NCBI RefSeq assembly: GCF_900142925.1
Contig: NZ_FRCN01000007.1
Span: 248,001-312,000 of the forward strand
DNA: 64,000 nt
From: Chitinophaga sp. CF418
GTDB lineage: Bacteria; Bacteroidota; Bacteroidia; Chitinophagales; Chitinophagaceae
Direction: 5' to 3'
The position numbers and the translations under genes were made by a program. Below, one piece after another: positions 44,317 through 53,547 of this stretch. A model generated the notes under the pieces. That model was not told the origin of the DNA. It saw nothing but the letters and a program-made list of their open reading frames with translations, and did not search any database. The first letter of the stretch is position 1, and each line of letters starts with the position of its first letter.

Positions 44317-45918
44317 GTGAGCGCGCAGGTAACAAGAAGAAATTTTATCGGCCTTATTGGCATGAGCGGACTAGGTCTCGCTTTGAAAGGCAGTGCTTTT
44401 GCAGCTGCCCGTTCTCTCATTGCTGGCGCTCCACTGGAGGCCAGTATTGAGATCGACTTCACGCATCCGGAGGGTACTATAGATAATGGCATTTATGGCC
44501 AGTTCATAGAACATCTTGGCAGAGCCATTAACGGAGGGATCTTCGAAGAAGGTTCTCCGCTGTCTGATGCCAAAGGCGTCCGCAGAGACGTACTGGAAAA
44601 GATCCGTGGCTTACAACCAAGCATACTAAGATATCCCGGTGGCACCTTTACCAAGATCTATCACTGGATGGATGGTATCGGTCCGCTGGCGGAAAGACGT
44701 AGCCGCCCTAACCTCATATGGGGTGGTGTGGAAGATAATCACTTCGGTACGGATGAAGCCATCGCTTATGCAAGAGAACTACGGGCAGATCCCTATTTTG
44801 CGGTCAATATGGGTACTGGTACGGCGGAAGAAGCAGGCAACTGGGTCGAGTATTGCAACGGCACACAGGATACCTATTATGCGAATCTGCGCCGTAAAAA
44901 CGGCCATTCCGATCCTTTTAATGTAAAGTATTGGGGAATAGGCAATGAAGAAGCTGCCGGTCCGGATATCGGCCATTTACAGGATGTAAAGGAGTTTGTA
45001 AAAGAAGCATGGTTGTATACCAAAGCCATAAAACTCCAGGATAAAGATGCTAAGCTCGTACTCTGCGGCGCTGACGATGCCTGGAACGAATATGTCCTGA
45101 AAGAAATGGGTGCAGTATGCGACTACATATCCATGCACCACTATGTCAGTTCAGATAAAAGTAAACCGGCGTCATTGTTCCCGCAGGTCGATCATATGGA
45201 AGAACTGATCCTCACTTTAAAAGGACAGATCCGGACCTTGACGCCTGAAAAGGTGACCGACTTCAGTAAATGGTACCGCTTCCCGCCCAGGGCCAACCCG
45301 GTAAAAATAGCTATCGACGAACTGGGGATCTGGGAACCCGGTGGCACGGGCGCGTATCAGCTGGAAGAGTATTATACCTGGGAGCATGCACTGGGTACCG
45401 CCACCTTCTATAACATCATGCTCAGACAGGCATCAGTGGTTGGAATGGCTACCTGGGCACAAACTGTCAATGTACTGGCGCCGATCATGACCAGTAAAAC
45501 AGCAGCAGTTTGTCAGACCATCTACTACCCGATGCAGTTCTACCGCCAGCATGCTGGTAATGTGAGTCTGAAAACACAGGTAGTAACACCCGATCTGAAA
45601 ATGCCGGGATCTAAAGCATCCAAAGCATTGGACGTGGCAGTCACCCTGCACGACAACGATGGTAGTCTGGTGATCTTTGCGGTGAACCGTCATCCGGAAC
45701 AGGCGGTCAAAACAGACCTCCGTAGTATCGACAATAAAAAGTATACGCCTGTAGCTGTATACGAACTGAATGCAACAGGGATCAACGCCATGAACACCCT
45801 GGAGAATCCTGCAAAGAATGTAGTGACATCAACAGAGAAAAAACTCTTTGGTAACCTTTCCGACTACACTTTCCCGGCACATTCTATTACGGCTATCAGA
45901 TACAAAAAGTGCCTTTAG
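44317..45918 (+). CDS. Secreted alpha-L-arabinofuranosidase, GH51
   Basis: The 533-residue protein starts at a GTG giving MSAQVTRRNFIGL, a twin-arginine signal (TRRNF) with a hydrophobic segment to about residue 33. The (beta/alpha)8 domain has the acid/base E211 in YWGIGNEEAAG and the nucleophile E335 in IAIDELGIW, the clan A pair of retaining GH51 enzymes. Other marks are YGQFIEHLGRAINGGIFE and LRYPGGTFTKIYHW. A beta-sandwich follows to the end. It releases arabinose from arabinan or arabinoxylan side chains, matching the GH43 genes nearby. Tat export suggests it folds in the cytoplasm. Confidence 0.93.
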   Translation: MSAQVTRRNFIGLIGMSGLGLALKGSAFAAARSLIAGAPLEASIEIDFTHPEGTIDNGIYGQFIEHLGRAINGGIFEEGSPLSDAKGVRRDVLEKIRGLQPSILRYPGGTFTKIYHWMDGIGPLAERRSRPNLIWGGVEDNHFGTDEAIAYARELRADPYFAVNMGTGTAEEAGNWVEYCNGTQDTYYANLRRKNGHSDPFNVKYWGIGNEEAAGPDIGHLQDVKEFVKEAWLYTKAIKLQDKDAKLVLCGADDAWNEYVLKEMGAVCDYISMHHYVSSDKSKPASLFPQVDHMEELILTLKGQIRTLTPEKVTDFSKWYRFPPRANPVKIAIDELGIWEPGGTGAYQLEEYYTWEHALGTATFYNIMLRQASVVGMATWAQTVNVLAPIMTSKTAAVCQTIYYPMQFYRQHAGNVSLKTQVVTPDLKMPGSKASKALDVAVTLHDNDGSLVIFAVNRHPEQAVKTDLRSIDNKKYTPVAVYELNATGINAMNTLENPAKNVVTSTEKKLFGNLSDYTFPAHSITAIRYKKCL

Positions 45919-46130
45919 CTATATCCGCAATAATGGCAGGTGTCTCGCTCCCGGAAAAGATATCAATTTATCGGATGATAACTTCTAAGGAATATTTTAG
46001 TGTATTGTTTAAAATTCACCGTAAATCCTGATTAGTTAACTTCTCATAGAAAAAGCAGCAGCCATGTATTAGAATGCCTTGAAAATTTCATTTCTATGTG
46101 TATTGGCCCATTCAGCCAATATACGTCGAA

Positions 46131-46165
46131 ACAAAAACGCCGGAGATACAATCTCCAGCGTTTGC
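46131..46165. repeat. Hairpin of the ACGCCGGAGAT repeat family
   Basis: AAACGCCGGAGAT and ATCTCCAGCGTTT (one mismatch) with loop ACA, followed by GCCATTACATGCCCCAGTAG. The trailing part is shared in pieces with the element at 26833, so this is more than a chance terminator. Confidence 0.55.
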
Positions 46166-46210
46166 CATTACATGCCCCAGTAGCGGAGCATTTCGAACCA
46201 ATTTCTTCAC

Positions 46211-46303
46211 CTTTTATCATTTATTCTCGTATTCCCGCTGATTGTATATCTGGGTGCAAGCGGCCAGGTACATAGCAACAGGGAGTCTAAAATATGTAAG
46301 TTC
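46211..46303 (+). repeat. 93-bp copy of part of the acyltransferase gene
   Basis: It matches 43941-44032 with only two substitutions and one inserted T, which breaks the frame. No start or stop is shared. It lies 2.2 kb downstream of the original in the same orientation, directly after the repeat-family hairpin and before a truncated SDR. Confidence 0.9.
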
Positions 46304-46323
46304 TTTTGCCCGATTAAATATGA

Positions 46324-46683
46324 TTACAGGCCCACGCCGCCAGTTACTTCGATCCGCTGTCCATTCACCCATTTGGCGTCATCACTACAAAGGAAAGACA
46401 CCACACCACCCACGTCATCGGGCAGTCCTACACGTCCCAGCGCCGTGATACCTTCTACAAATTTGCGCATTTCAGGACTGTCCTCCATAGCAGAACCGCC
46501 GAAGATAGCTCCCGGTGCCACAACATTTGCAGTGATGCCTCTTGATCCAAGTTCAGCAGCCAGATATCTGGTATACACATCCAGACCACCCTTCATGATT
46601 CCGTAAGCTGAAACACTGTCTTCTACCAGCATTTGCGCGGTAGTAAACACGGGAGCTACCGGATATATAAGCGTTACTACCAA
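46324..46683 (-). pseudogene. C-terminal half of an SDR dehydrogenase
   Basis: The fragment starts near the active site: SAYGIMKGGLDVYTRYLAAE (Tyr and Lys present), then LGSRGITANVVAPGAIFGGS and GRVGLPDDVGGVVSFLCSDD and the end QRIEVTGGVGL. The N-terminal NAD(P)-binding half is absent; the first possible start is a TTG. It cannot bind cofactor and is a remnant. Confidence 0.85.
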
Positions 46684-46794
46684 AGGCGAACCGGTTATGC
46701 CTGATTGCCGGTAGGTTATTTATATCATGATGTAATTATTAGCTTGAAACAACTCACAGCATGATTAGTGTTATTTGTTCATCTTCAGCTGCAA

Positions 46795-46920
46795 TTATAT
46801 CTGGCGATGAAAACCGCCCGGTTTATCTATGAATTGTGCCAGAGTCATCGGACTTTTACCGGTAATCCTTTCTATTGCATTATTGATATTTGGTGTGCCA
46901 AAACTATACAATTCTAAAAT
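46795..46920 (-). pseudogene. Remnant of an NmrA-like/SDR reductase, C-terminus
   Basis: A short frame without a start reads ELYSFGTPNINNAIERITGK then SPMTLAQFIDKPGGFHRQI and TAA. This is the characteristic end of atypical SDRs with the ITGK.P...F motif. It overlaps the last codons of the AraC gene. Confidence 0.65.
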
Positions 46921-47702
46921 TTTGACATTGCTTTAAATTCCGTAGGTCTCATGTTTGTCAATTGGTAGAAATTATTACTGAATGCCGCTATATTTGAATA
47001 CCCAATCTCATAGGCAATTTCCGTCATATTAAGATCGCTGTCTTTAATTAATTCCATAGCCCGAATAACCCGCAGCATCTTTATGTATTGAATAAAGGTA
47101 ATGTGGAGTTTCGTCTGAAATAACCGGGTCAGACTCCTTACGCTCATGCCCCATTCCGTGGCCATACTTTCTAAGGTAAGGTTTTCATTCAGTCGATTTC
47201 TGAGTTGGCCAACCATGGTCCCGAGCCGCTGATCGTCGGTCGTAGGAAGCTGAATCGAAAACTTTTTAAGGTTTTCTTTAGACAGTACGTTTTTCAGTGT
47301 GGTTAAAAACTCAAATTCCCAGGATCCTTTAAAGTAATCTCCGTGCCATTTTTCACTAAATGAAAGCATTTCCGATAAGAGCTTACTTACCGGATAAATG
47401 CCCAATTCACTATAGAATCCGGTGGAGCTTCCTTCCGGAAAATATATGTTTATGATATACAGGTCCTGTGTGTTAAACATCAGGTTGTGGGGATATTTTT
47501 TGGGAATCCAGATATAGTGATTGGAGGGAATATAGAAATCCTTTTCATCGGTTTGCAAATAAGCTATCCCTCCAAAAACCAATAATAACTGAGCCTTATC
47601 GTGCTGATGAGAAGGCAGACGCTGTTCGGTTTGCTGTCGTACCACCAGGATGGAGTCAGGATTTTGGTCAACCTTTTTAGTAAGTTTTTTCAGCATCTCC
47701 AT
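46914..47702 (-). CDS. AraC-family transcriptional regulator
   Basis: The 262-residue protein has an N-terminal cupin sensor (QQTEQRLPSHQHDKAQLLLV, IPSNHYIWIPKKYPHNL) and a C-terminal double HTH (LTLESMATEWGMSVRSLTRL, MTEIAYEIGYSNIAAFSNNF). It is divergent from the TolC-HlyD-MFS operon with only 92 bases between them, so it most likely controls that exporter. The intergenic region carries TGGCC-N17-GGCCA next to its start codon. The inducer is unknown but may be the exported compound. Confidence 0.9.
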   Translation of the reverse strand: MEMLKKLTKKVDQNPDSILVVRQQTEQRLPSHQHDKAQLLLVFGGIAYLQTDEKDFYIPSNHYIWIPKKYPHNLMFNTQDLYIINIYFPEGSSTGFYSELGIYPVSKLLSEMLSFSEKWHGDYFKGSWEFEFLTTLKNVLSKENLKKFSIQLPTTDDQRLGTMVGQLRNRLNENLTLESMATEWGMSVRSLTRLFQTKLHITFIQYIKMLRVIRAMELIKDSDLNMTEIAYEIGYSNIAAFSNNFYQLTNMRPTEFKAMSKF

Positions 47703-47761
47703 ATGGCCAAATATAATAAATACTAGGCCAGTTATATAAAAAGATTGTTTTTCGTCGTGAA

Positions 47762-47769
47762 TAATTTTG
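47762..47769 (+). promoter_or_regulatory. Candidate -7 box of the efflux operon
   Basis: TAATTTTG matches TAnnTTTG, 26 bases before the start codon of the small first gene. A TTG at 47745 is too close for an ideal -33, which fits a promoter needing an activator such as the divergent AraC protein. Confidence 0.45.
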
Positions 47770-47794
47770 CTATGTAAATAACAATAGATTCATT

Positions 47795-48049
47795 ATGAAA
47801 GAGAAAATCAGCCCTGATAAAGATTTTGAACTTAAAACGCCAGATAAAACCTCTGATATTATAGGGTCCCATTCTGCAGAAGAAATTAACAAACTTAATA
47901 GCTACTGGCCCGCGTGTGTTGACCCTTTTATGCCTATGATCGATTTAACTATTGTTTTTGATGAATTAATCAAGATGGTAAAATGCTGGTTCCTAAAAAA
48001 AGGAAAACCTACAAATAATTATAAAAATAACAGCCGTGAGAACATATAA
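47795..48049 (+). CDS. Small leading protein of the efflux operon, unknown
   Basis: The 84-residue protein starts MKEKISPDKDFELKTPDKTS and has a tryptophan-containing middle (NSYWPACVDPFMPMIDLT). It overlaps the TolC gene start by 14 bases, so translation is coupled. It has no signal peptide or membrane helix. It is the first gene behind the promoter divergent from AraC; no family is recognised. A regulatory or adaptor role is possible. Confidence 0.5.
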   Translation: MKEKISPDKDFELKTPDKTSDIIGSHSAEEINKLNSYWPACVDPFMPMIDLTIVFDELIKMVKCWFLKKGKPTNNYKNNSRENI

Positions 48050-49370
48050 ATTAATTCCAATTTTGGGAGCTACCCTGCTACTGTTTACACAGTCGCTCAA
48101 TGCCCAGGATGCGGAAAGCACTCCAACATTGAGTTTGGAAGAAATATGGAAGGTCGCCGAAACGAATAACCGCCAAATGAAACTGTCAGAATTAAACCTT
48201 CAGCAAAGCCATTTAGAAATACTTGAAGCAAAAGACCGCCTGCTGCCGGAACTTTCAATAGGTGGAGATGTAAAGCTTAATTCCAGATTTCTTATTTACG
48301 AAAATGGATTATTCTCGTCTCCACAGAATGTACCCATAGAAGGCTATGGCTACGGAGCCGGATACAGCTTAAATTTTAACCTCTTCAACGGTGGAAAAGA
48401 CAGAAGAACTATTAAGATCAGGCAGGAAGAAGAGACACGAAGTCAGTATGAGGCCGATCTGCAAAAGCATCGCGTAAAATACAATGTTGCAATCGCTTAT
48501 TTCGATCTGTATAAATTTCTGAGCTTCCGTGATTTCCTGAATGCAGAAATTTCTACGGAAAAAAAGCAGCTATCCCTCATCGAAAGTTTAAGCAAAAACG
48601 GTATTGTGCTCAGGAGTGATGTGCTGAGAACCTCGGTAAAGTTATCACAGTTAGAATTAAGCCTATCAGACATTGAAAAGAAAATTTACATCACTAAACA
48701 ACGTCTGAATGTATTGATGGGGCGGAATGATGATGAGGCGTTAGAGATTATTTATCAAAATGATTCTGTAATGGATACTATAACAAATTCGGGTTACGCC
48801 GATTACATAAATATCGCATCCAGCCAGTCGCCTGAATATAAGATCGTCAATAGTGACATCCAGTTGAGCGAAATGAATATCAGGCAGATCAAAGCTGCGG
48901 TGTTACCTAAGGTTTCGTTGTACTCTAATTACAATTATACCTATCCGCAGATTTCATTTTATCCTTACTCGAATGATCTATGGGGATTTGGACAAACAGG
49001 GATCAAGGTTCAGTTTTCTATTGATAATTTATACAAAAGCAAACATTCAATTGCACGTGCCCTGGTCGTCAATAATCAGTCAAAAGAAAAGGCCGACATA
49101 AAAAGGGAGGAAATTTTAATTCAGGTAAGCGAAGCGTATCTACAGCAGCAACAGGCTTTGGAAAGTGTGGAAACGGCCCAAAAAAATATCATTAAAACAA
49201 CTGAAACCGTCCGGGTCATCAGAAACAGCTATCTCAATCAGGAATCTCTTCTTACCGATCTCCTGGAAGCAGAAAATGCTTTGCTGGAGGCAAAATTTAA
49301 CCTGACAAGTGCACAGGCCAATGTAAAACTCAGTCATATCAGACTATTGGCCATCGTAGGAATTCTCTAA
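48036..49370 (+). CDS. TolC-family outer-membrane efflux protein
   Basis: The 444-residue precursor begins with a GTG start and a signal peptide (MRTYKLIPILGATLLLFTQS). The TolC repeats are seen as long helical hairpins: LSLEEIWKVAETNNRQMKLS and ESLLTDLLEAENALLEAKFN, the latter with the conserved leucine-rich end. It forms the outer-membrane channel of a tripartite exporter with the HlyD and MFS proteins encoded directly downstream. The short overlap with the 84-residue gene ties it to that operon. Confidence 0.92.
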   Translation: MRTYKLIPILGATLLLFTQSLNAQDAESTPTLSLEEIWKVAETNNRQMKLSELNLQQSHLEILEAKDRLLPELSIGGDVKLNSRFLIYENGLFSSPQNVPIEGYGYGAGYSLNFNLFNGGKDRRTIKIRQEEETRSQYEADLQKHRVKYNVAIAYFDLYKFLSFRDFLNAEISTEKKQLSLIESLSKNGIVLRSDVLRTSVKLSQLELSLSDIEKKIYITKQRLNVLMGRNDDEALEIIYQNDSVMDTITNSGYADYINIASSQSPEYKIVNSDIQLSEMNIRQIKAAVLPKVSLYSNYNYTYPQISFYPYSNDLWGFGQTGIKVQFSIDNLYKSKHSIARALVVNNQSKEKADIKREEILIQVSEAYLQQQQALESVETAQKNIIKTTETVRVIRNSYLNQESLLTDLLEAENALLEAKFNLTSAQANVKLSHIRLLAIVGIL

Positions 49371-49380
49371 TACAAACATT

Positions 49381-50427
49381 ATGAACAAAAATAAAACCGA
49401 TAAAATAATCGTAACCCTGACCAGGTGGTTTGGAATTGCCTTATTTACAGCCATCATCATTTGGACAACTGTATATTTCTTAAAAGCATACCGATATGAA
49501 CAGACCAATGATGCGCAAATTGATGCATATCTGTCACCGATCAATGCAAAAGTAGGTGGCTATATCAGCAAGATCTATTACAAAGACAATCAGCGGGTCA
49601 AAAAAGAAGATACCCTGGTGGTTATTGAGCTTGACGAGTACGGATTGAAAAGAGATGCCGCATCTGCAGAACTAATGAATTCGCACGCCAAATTGCCTAT
49701 TTTGGCCGCTAACGAAGAGACACAAATCAAAAGTATCGAGGTCATCAAGGCACAGCTTTCAGGAGCACAAGCAAAACTGAAACAGCAGCAAAGAGAATTT
49801 GAGCGTTATAAAAATCTATTGGCTGAAGAATCTGTTACCAGACAAAAATTCGACAATGTCAGTACGGCTTTGGCTATCTCGCAATCAGATTATGATCAGA
49901 CACAGGCTTCCCTACAGGTAGCTGAATCCAAACTGAACGACCTAAGGGTGCAACGTAATGCGATAGAGGCAGAAATAAAAATCAAGGAAGCGCTACTCGA
50001 ACGGCAGGAGCTGGACATTAAATATACCGTCATCACCGCACCTTTTGATGGACAGATTGGTAAGAAGACCATTCAGGAAGGACAGTTGATACAACCGGGT
50101 CAAACATTGGCTTTTCTGGTCAATAAAGCAGAAAAAAAATGGGTGATTGCCAACTTTAAGGAGACACAGATCAGCCATTTCAGGATAGGTCAGGCGGTGT
50201 CAATAGCAGTGGATGCTTTTCCAAACGAAAAATTCAGCGGGGCTATCGAATCGCTTTCTCCCACCACAGGTTCCAGATACTCATTATTACCTCCGGATAA
50301 TGCCACTGGTAATTTCGTTAAGATCATACAACGTATTCCTGTACGAATCAAGCTTACCGATAAACCGGAAAAATTAGGGAAGCTCTCCGCCGGAATGAAT
50401 GCCAATGTTTACGTTTTAAAAGATTGA
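49381..50427 (+). CDS. HlyD/EmrA-family membrane fusion protein
   Basis: The 348-residue protein has an N-terminal membrane anchor (WFGIALFTAIIIWTTVYFL), a biotinyl-lipoyl-like half (YLSPINAKVGGYISKIYYKD) and a long alpha-hairpin in the middle rich in Gln and Glu. It continues with the second lipoyl half (YTVITAPFDGQIGKKTIQEG) and a beta-barrel domain. This is the EmrA type that pairs with DHA2-class MFS pumps. It starts 11 bases after TolC and overlaps the MFS gene by 4 bases. Confidence 0.93.
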   Translation: MNKNKTDKIIVTLTRWFGIALFTAIIIWTTVYFLKAYRYEQTNDAQIDAYLSPINAKVGGYISKIYYKDNQRVKKEDTLVVIELDEYGLKRDAASAELMNSHAKLPILAANEETQIKSIEVIKAQLSGAQAKLKQQQREFERYKNLLAEESVTRQKFDNVSTALAISQSDYDQTQASLQVAESKLNDLRVQRNAIEAEIKIKEALLERQELDIKYTVITAPFDGQIGKKTIQEGQLIQPGQTLAFLVNKAEKKWVIANFKETQISHFRIGQAVSIAVDAFPNEKFSGAIESLSPTTGSRYSLLPPDNATGNFVKIIQRIPVRIKLTDKPEKLGKLSAGMNANVYVLKD

Positions 50428-52019
50428 TCATGCAAGCACATCAAATTCCGGTTTTTAAATCCTGGGTATCCGAATGGATGGCAAGATCCGTGATATTTGC
50501 CATTCTGATGACCTGTCTGTTTAGTTTTACCTTTTACAGCAGCCCCGTTGCGGCAATGGGCTTTTATGGAATTCAGCCTACCGATGTTCAATATGCCATG
50601 GTGGTTATTTATGGCTCGACCGTAGCGTTCCTGGCACTGGATTTTCGTATAGTAAAATATTTTGCTCCAAGGAAATACCTGTTGATGGCACTCGCGATCA
50701 ATGCACTATGTTCCGTCATCTGTTTTTATTCCAAAGATTGGATATTATTTGTCATCTGCCAGTTTGTACAGGGGATTACCTGTGCCCTGATGTCAGGCAT
50801 CGTCTTACAGCTCACTTTTCCAAGATTACATACTACACGTGCCCGGGTAGTTGCGTATACGCTCCTGTACGCAAGTATACAGATCTCCGTCCCGTTTTAT
50901 GCTATCTATTCAAGTGTGGTACTTCATTTTTATGACTTCAACTGGCTCTTTTATGGATTAACTGTTTCACTCGTCTTGCTGACATTCATTGTATTAATTA
51001 CGATGAATGGTAATGCGAGATTTACCAAAAAAATACCGCTTTATCAGGTGGATTGGGTGGGATATCTGCTGTATGTATCTTTTATTTTGATATTGGGATA
51101 CATCCTGATCTACGGAAGGCAGCTGGGCTGGTTTGACAGTCCGTTAATCGTTTTTCTCTGCCTGAGTAATTTAGTTATTCTTGTATTTTTTATAATCAGA
51201 GAATTGAAGCTTAAACGGCCGTTGATCAATTTGCAAATTTTCATGACAAACAATTTTGTCATCGGCCTGCTGCTGCTTTTTACGTTTTACATTTTCAAGG
51301 GAAGTACCGGCCTTACATACGCTTATCTTGAAGTTATTTTAGGTAATGACCCGCTCGGCACGATTCCAATATGGACCGCCGTAATTTTTGGAACCGTACT
51401 AAGCATGTTTGTCACCTCCCGATTCATCCTGATGGGCTTTAACCTGGTAAGGGTAATCATTGCAGGTTTTTGTTTTATGGCGATATATTATGGCTATATG
51501 ATACTTTTTGTTTCTGTGCAGGGAGAAATCATTGACTTCATCCTGCCTATGTTTATCTATGGGGTTGCCACAGGAGTTTTATTTGTCCCGATTGTGTCGT
51601 TTACCGCTTCCGCAGCACCGGCAAAGATTGCGTTTAATGCATCACTTGTCGGAATCTTTGCGAGATTCACAGGGTTTACAGCCAGTCTGGCACTTAATAA
51701 TGAGCTTCAATTATTTACCAGATCTGCAGCCAGGGAGAAGGCCCGGGAAACATTGACGGAAACCAATCCACAATTGCCGGTTACTTTACTTGATATCCAA
51801 AACAACTATATGATTGCAGGCAGCGATATGTACACCGCAAAAGGAGTTTCAGGAGGGTATTTTAATCAATTGGTGGGACGCCAGGTATTGGCTCGTGCCA
51901 CCCGGGATTACTATGATTTGATGTTTGTTGGTGTAGTATGCGTCATCATGATATTATTATTACTTCCACAGATTCAAAATGTCGTCATAAAATTAAGAAA
52001 AGGGAATATACCTTATTAG
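50424..52019 (+). CDS. MFS drug exporter, EmrB-like
   Basis: The 531-residue protein has about 14 hydrophobic segments. It is the inner-membrane pump of the set; the DHA2 motifs are weak (the usual motif A reads LDFRIVKYFAPRKYLLMA), so it is a divergent branch of the family. Its C-terminal FVPIVSFTASAAPAKIAFNA is like the late helices of EmrB. Together with TolC and HlyD it exports an unknown toxic compound across both membranes under control of the divergent AraC regulator. Confidence 0.88.
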   Translation: MIMQAHQIPVFKSWVSEWMARSVIFAILMTCLFSFTFYSSPVAAMGFYGIQPTDVQYAMVVIYGSTVAFLALDFRIVKYFAPRKYLLMALAINALCSVICFYSKDWILFVICQFVQGITCALMSGIVLQLTFPRLHTTRARVVAYTLLYASIQISVPFYAIYSSVVLHFYDFNWLFYGLTVSLVLLTFIVLITMNGNARFTKKIPLYQVDWVGYLLYVSFILILGYILIYGRQLGWFDSPLIVFLCLSNLVILVFFIIRELKLKRPLINLQIFMTNNFVIGLLLLFTFYIFKGSTGLTYAYLEVILGNDPLGTIPIWTAVIFGTVLSMFVTSRFILMGFNLVRVIIAGFCFMAIYYGYMILFVSVQGEIIDFILPMFIYGVATGVLFVPIVSFTASAAPAKIAFNASLVGIFARFTGFTASLALNNELQLFTRSAAREKARETLTETNPQLPVTLLDIQNNYMIAGSDMYTAKGVSGGYFNQLVGRQVLARATRDYYDLMFVGVVCVIMILLLLPQIQNVVIKLRKGNIPY

Positions 52020-52276
52020 TATGCATCGGATAACGATGTCCGAAGTTTTGCGTGGCATGGTCCCATGCAGCCGAAACCAGGTTCGGTCAATTCTAATCCT
52101 GAGGTTCCTGATTGTCGTATTTTAATTTTGCATGTTACTGCTGCAAAATTGCGGAGGAAGGACGAGCCGTTTTGTATACAGATTACGGGTTTTCCTACCA
52201 ATATTACTAATTTGGAAGGCCGGTATCAAAAGGGCTTGCTGAAATCTGTAATTTTATAGCGATAAAAGAATAAGGT

Positions 52277-52609
52277 ATGGAAGAGATTGTAAAAATTGAC
52301 AGCATCGCGCAATACAATGCCATGCGGGGTGTAACTACCAAACATCCTCTGGTTGCGGTGATTGACCATTCGAAAGCGCAACCGGTGCCCGCCAGGTCAT
52401 TCAACTTTGGTTTGTATGCAGTGGGGCTGAAAGAACTGAGCGGTGCCCAATTGCGCTATGGAAGAAAACACTATGACTACCAGGAAGGTAGTATGATATT
52501 TGTAGCGCCCGGACAGGTGTTAGGTGTGCAACCCGGCGTTGAACCATTGGCCCCGAAAGGGTACAAGATTGTATCTCGAAATGCCCATTCTGTGGTTTTG
52601 TCGAATTAA
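52277..52609 (+). pseudogene. N-terminal fragment of an AraC-family regulator
   Basis: The frame encodes the start of the Bacteroidota AraC type: IVKIDSIAQYNAMRGVTTKH, PLVAVIDHSKAQPVPARSFN, YDYQEGSMIFVAPGQVLGVQ, then PKGYKIVSR. It ends after 110 codons just where the second half of the sensor and the whole DNA-binding domain should come. A ribosome binding site is present, so a truncated product may be made, but it cannot bind DNA. Confidence 0.75.
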
Positions 52610-52680
52610 AAAAATATTTAATCTAATAAAGAGTTTAACCTTTACCGTGATATCTGTTTTGTAACAATTTAACCTAACAA

Positions 52681-53547
52681 ATGAAAGTTTTACGTAACCC
52701 ACTTTTCGTTGCAAGTGTAGCATTGTTTTTATCTGCATGTACTAAATCAGAAAACGAAAGCCCGGAAACCTTACTTCCAAAAGAGAATGCTATTGCAACC
52801 GTTGCAAGTGTGCTGGAAATAGACAGTACCGCTATCAACACTCAGGCGCTGATCAACAAAGATTGGAAGTATTATGAGTACTACACCAATTACAACACCA
52901 CTGCGCCAAAACTGGTGTACAAAGACGGGAAAACACCTGTAAGTCTGGATCTGAAGCCGATCAAAGTTCGTTATAATTCGAACGGTACTTACTCAGAAAC
53001 TACTGCCGCAGGTACTACCCTGAATGGTACCTACGACCTGAGTAATCTCGGTAAACAGTTGAACATTCACATCAACGGTGTTACATTCTCGTCCAGGATC
53101 TGGCCTGCTAACGACGTGCTTAAATGGAATGCCATAGACGGTGGCAATTATGGGATCATGATGCCAGTATTACCGGTAACAGATCAGACAAAGACCCTTG
53201 CGCAGATGTTGACTGCTAACAAATGGAAATACGACATGTGTTTCTGGAACTATTCACTGGCAACTTCTGATATCGTTTACATGATTAATAAGATATTTAC
53301 CAATCCATTGCAGAATACAACAGAACAGTATTTTCCCGATGGTACGTGGACTGACATATCTAGTTCTAATCCAACACAAACTGGCACGTGGAGCCTGAAC
53401 GGAAATAAAGTAACTATCACAGTTGGGCCCACTTCTGTAACGCACACGATCACTATCTTGAGAACAGGACAACTGGAGATGTTATTGGATCCGATCGTCG
53501 GCAGCGGAAGAGGTGGCGTCTATTCGAAATTCATCCCAGCGAACTAA
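52681..53547 (+). CDS. Lipoprotein with two lipocalin-like domains, unknown
   Basis: The 288-residue precursor has a lipobox (LFLSAC, then TKSENESPE). Two similar beta-rich units follow: residues about 55-150 (NKDWKYYEYYTNYN ... NGTYSETTAAGTTLNGTYDL) and 165-280 (ANKWKYDMCFWNYS ... PDGTWTDISSSNPTQTGTWS). Each has a W-x-Y start and a G-T-(W/Y)-x-L strand, a pattern of lipocalin-like proteins in this phylum. It is a single gene, ending at the terminator at 53636. Confidence 0.65.
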   Translation: MKVLRNPLFVASVALFLSACTKSENESPETLLPKENAIATVASVLEIDSTAINTQALINKDWKYYEYYTNYNTTAPKLVYKDGKTPVSLDLKPIKVRYNSNGTYSETTAAGTTLNGTYDLSNLGKQLNIHINGVTFSSRIWPANDVLKWNAIDGGNYGIMMPVLPVTDQTKTLAQMLTANKWKYDMCFWNYSLATSDIVYMINKIFTNPLQNTTEQYFPDGTWTDISSSNPTQTGTWSLNGNKVTITVGPTSVTHTITILRTGQLEMLLDPIVGSGRGGVYSKFIPAN

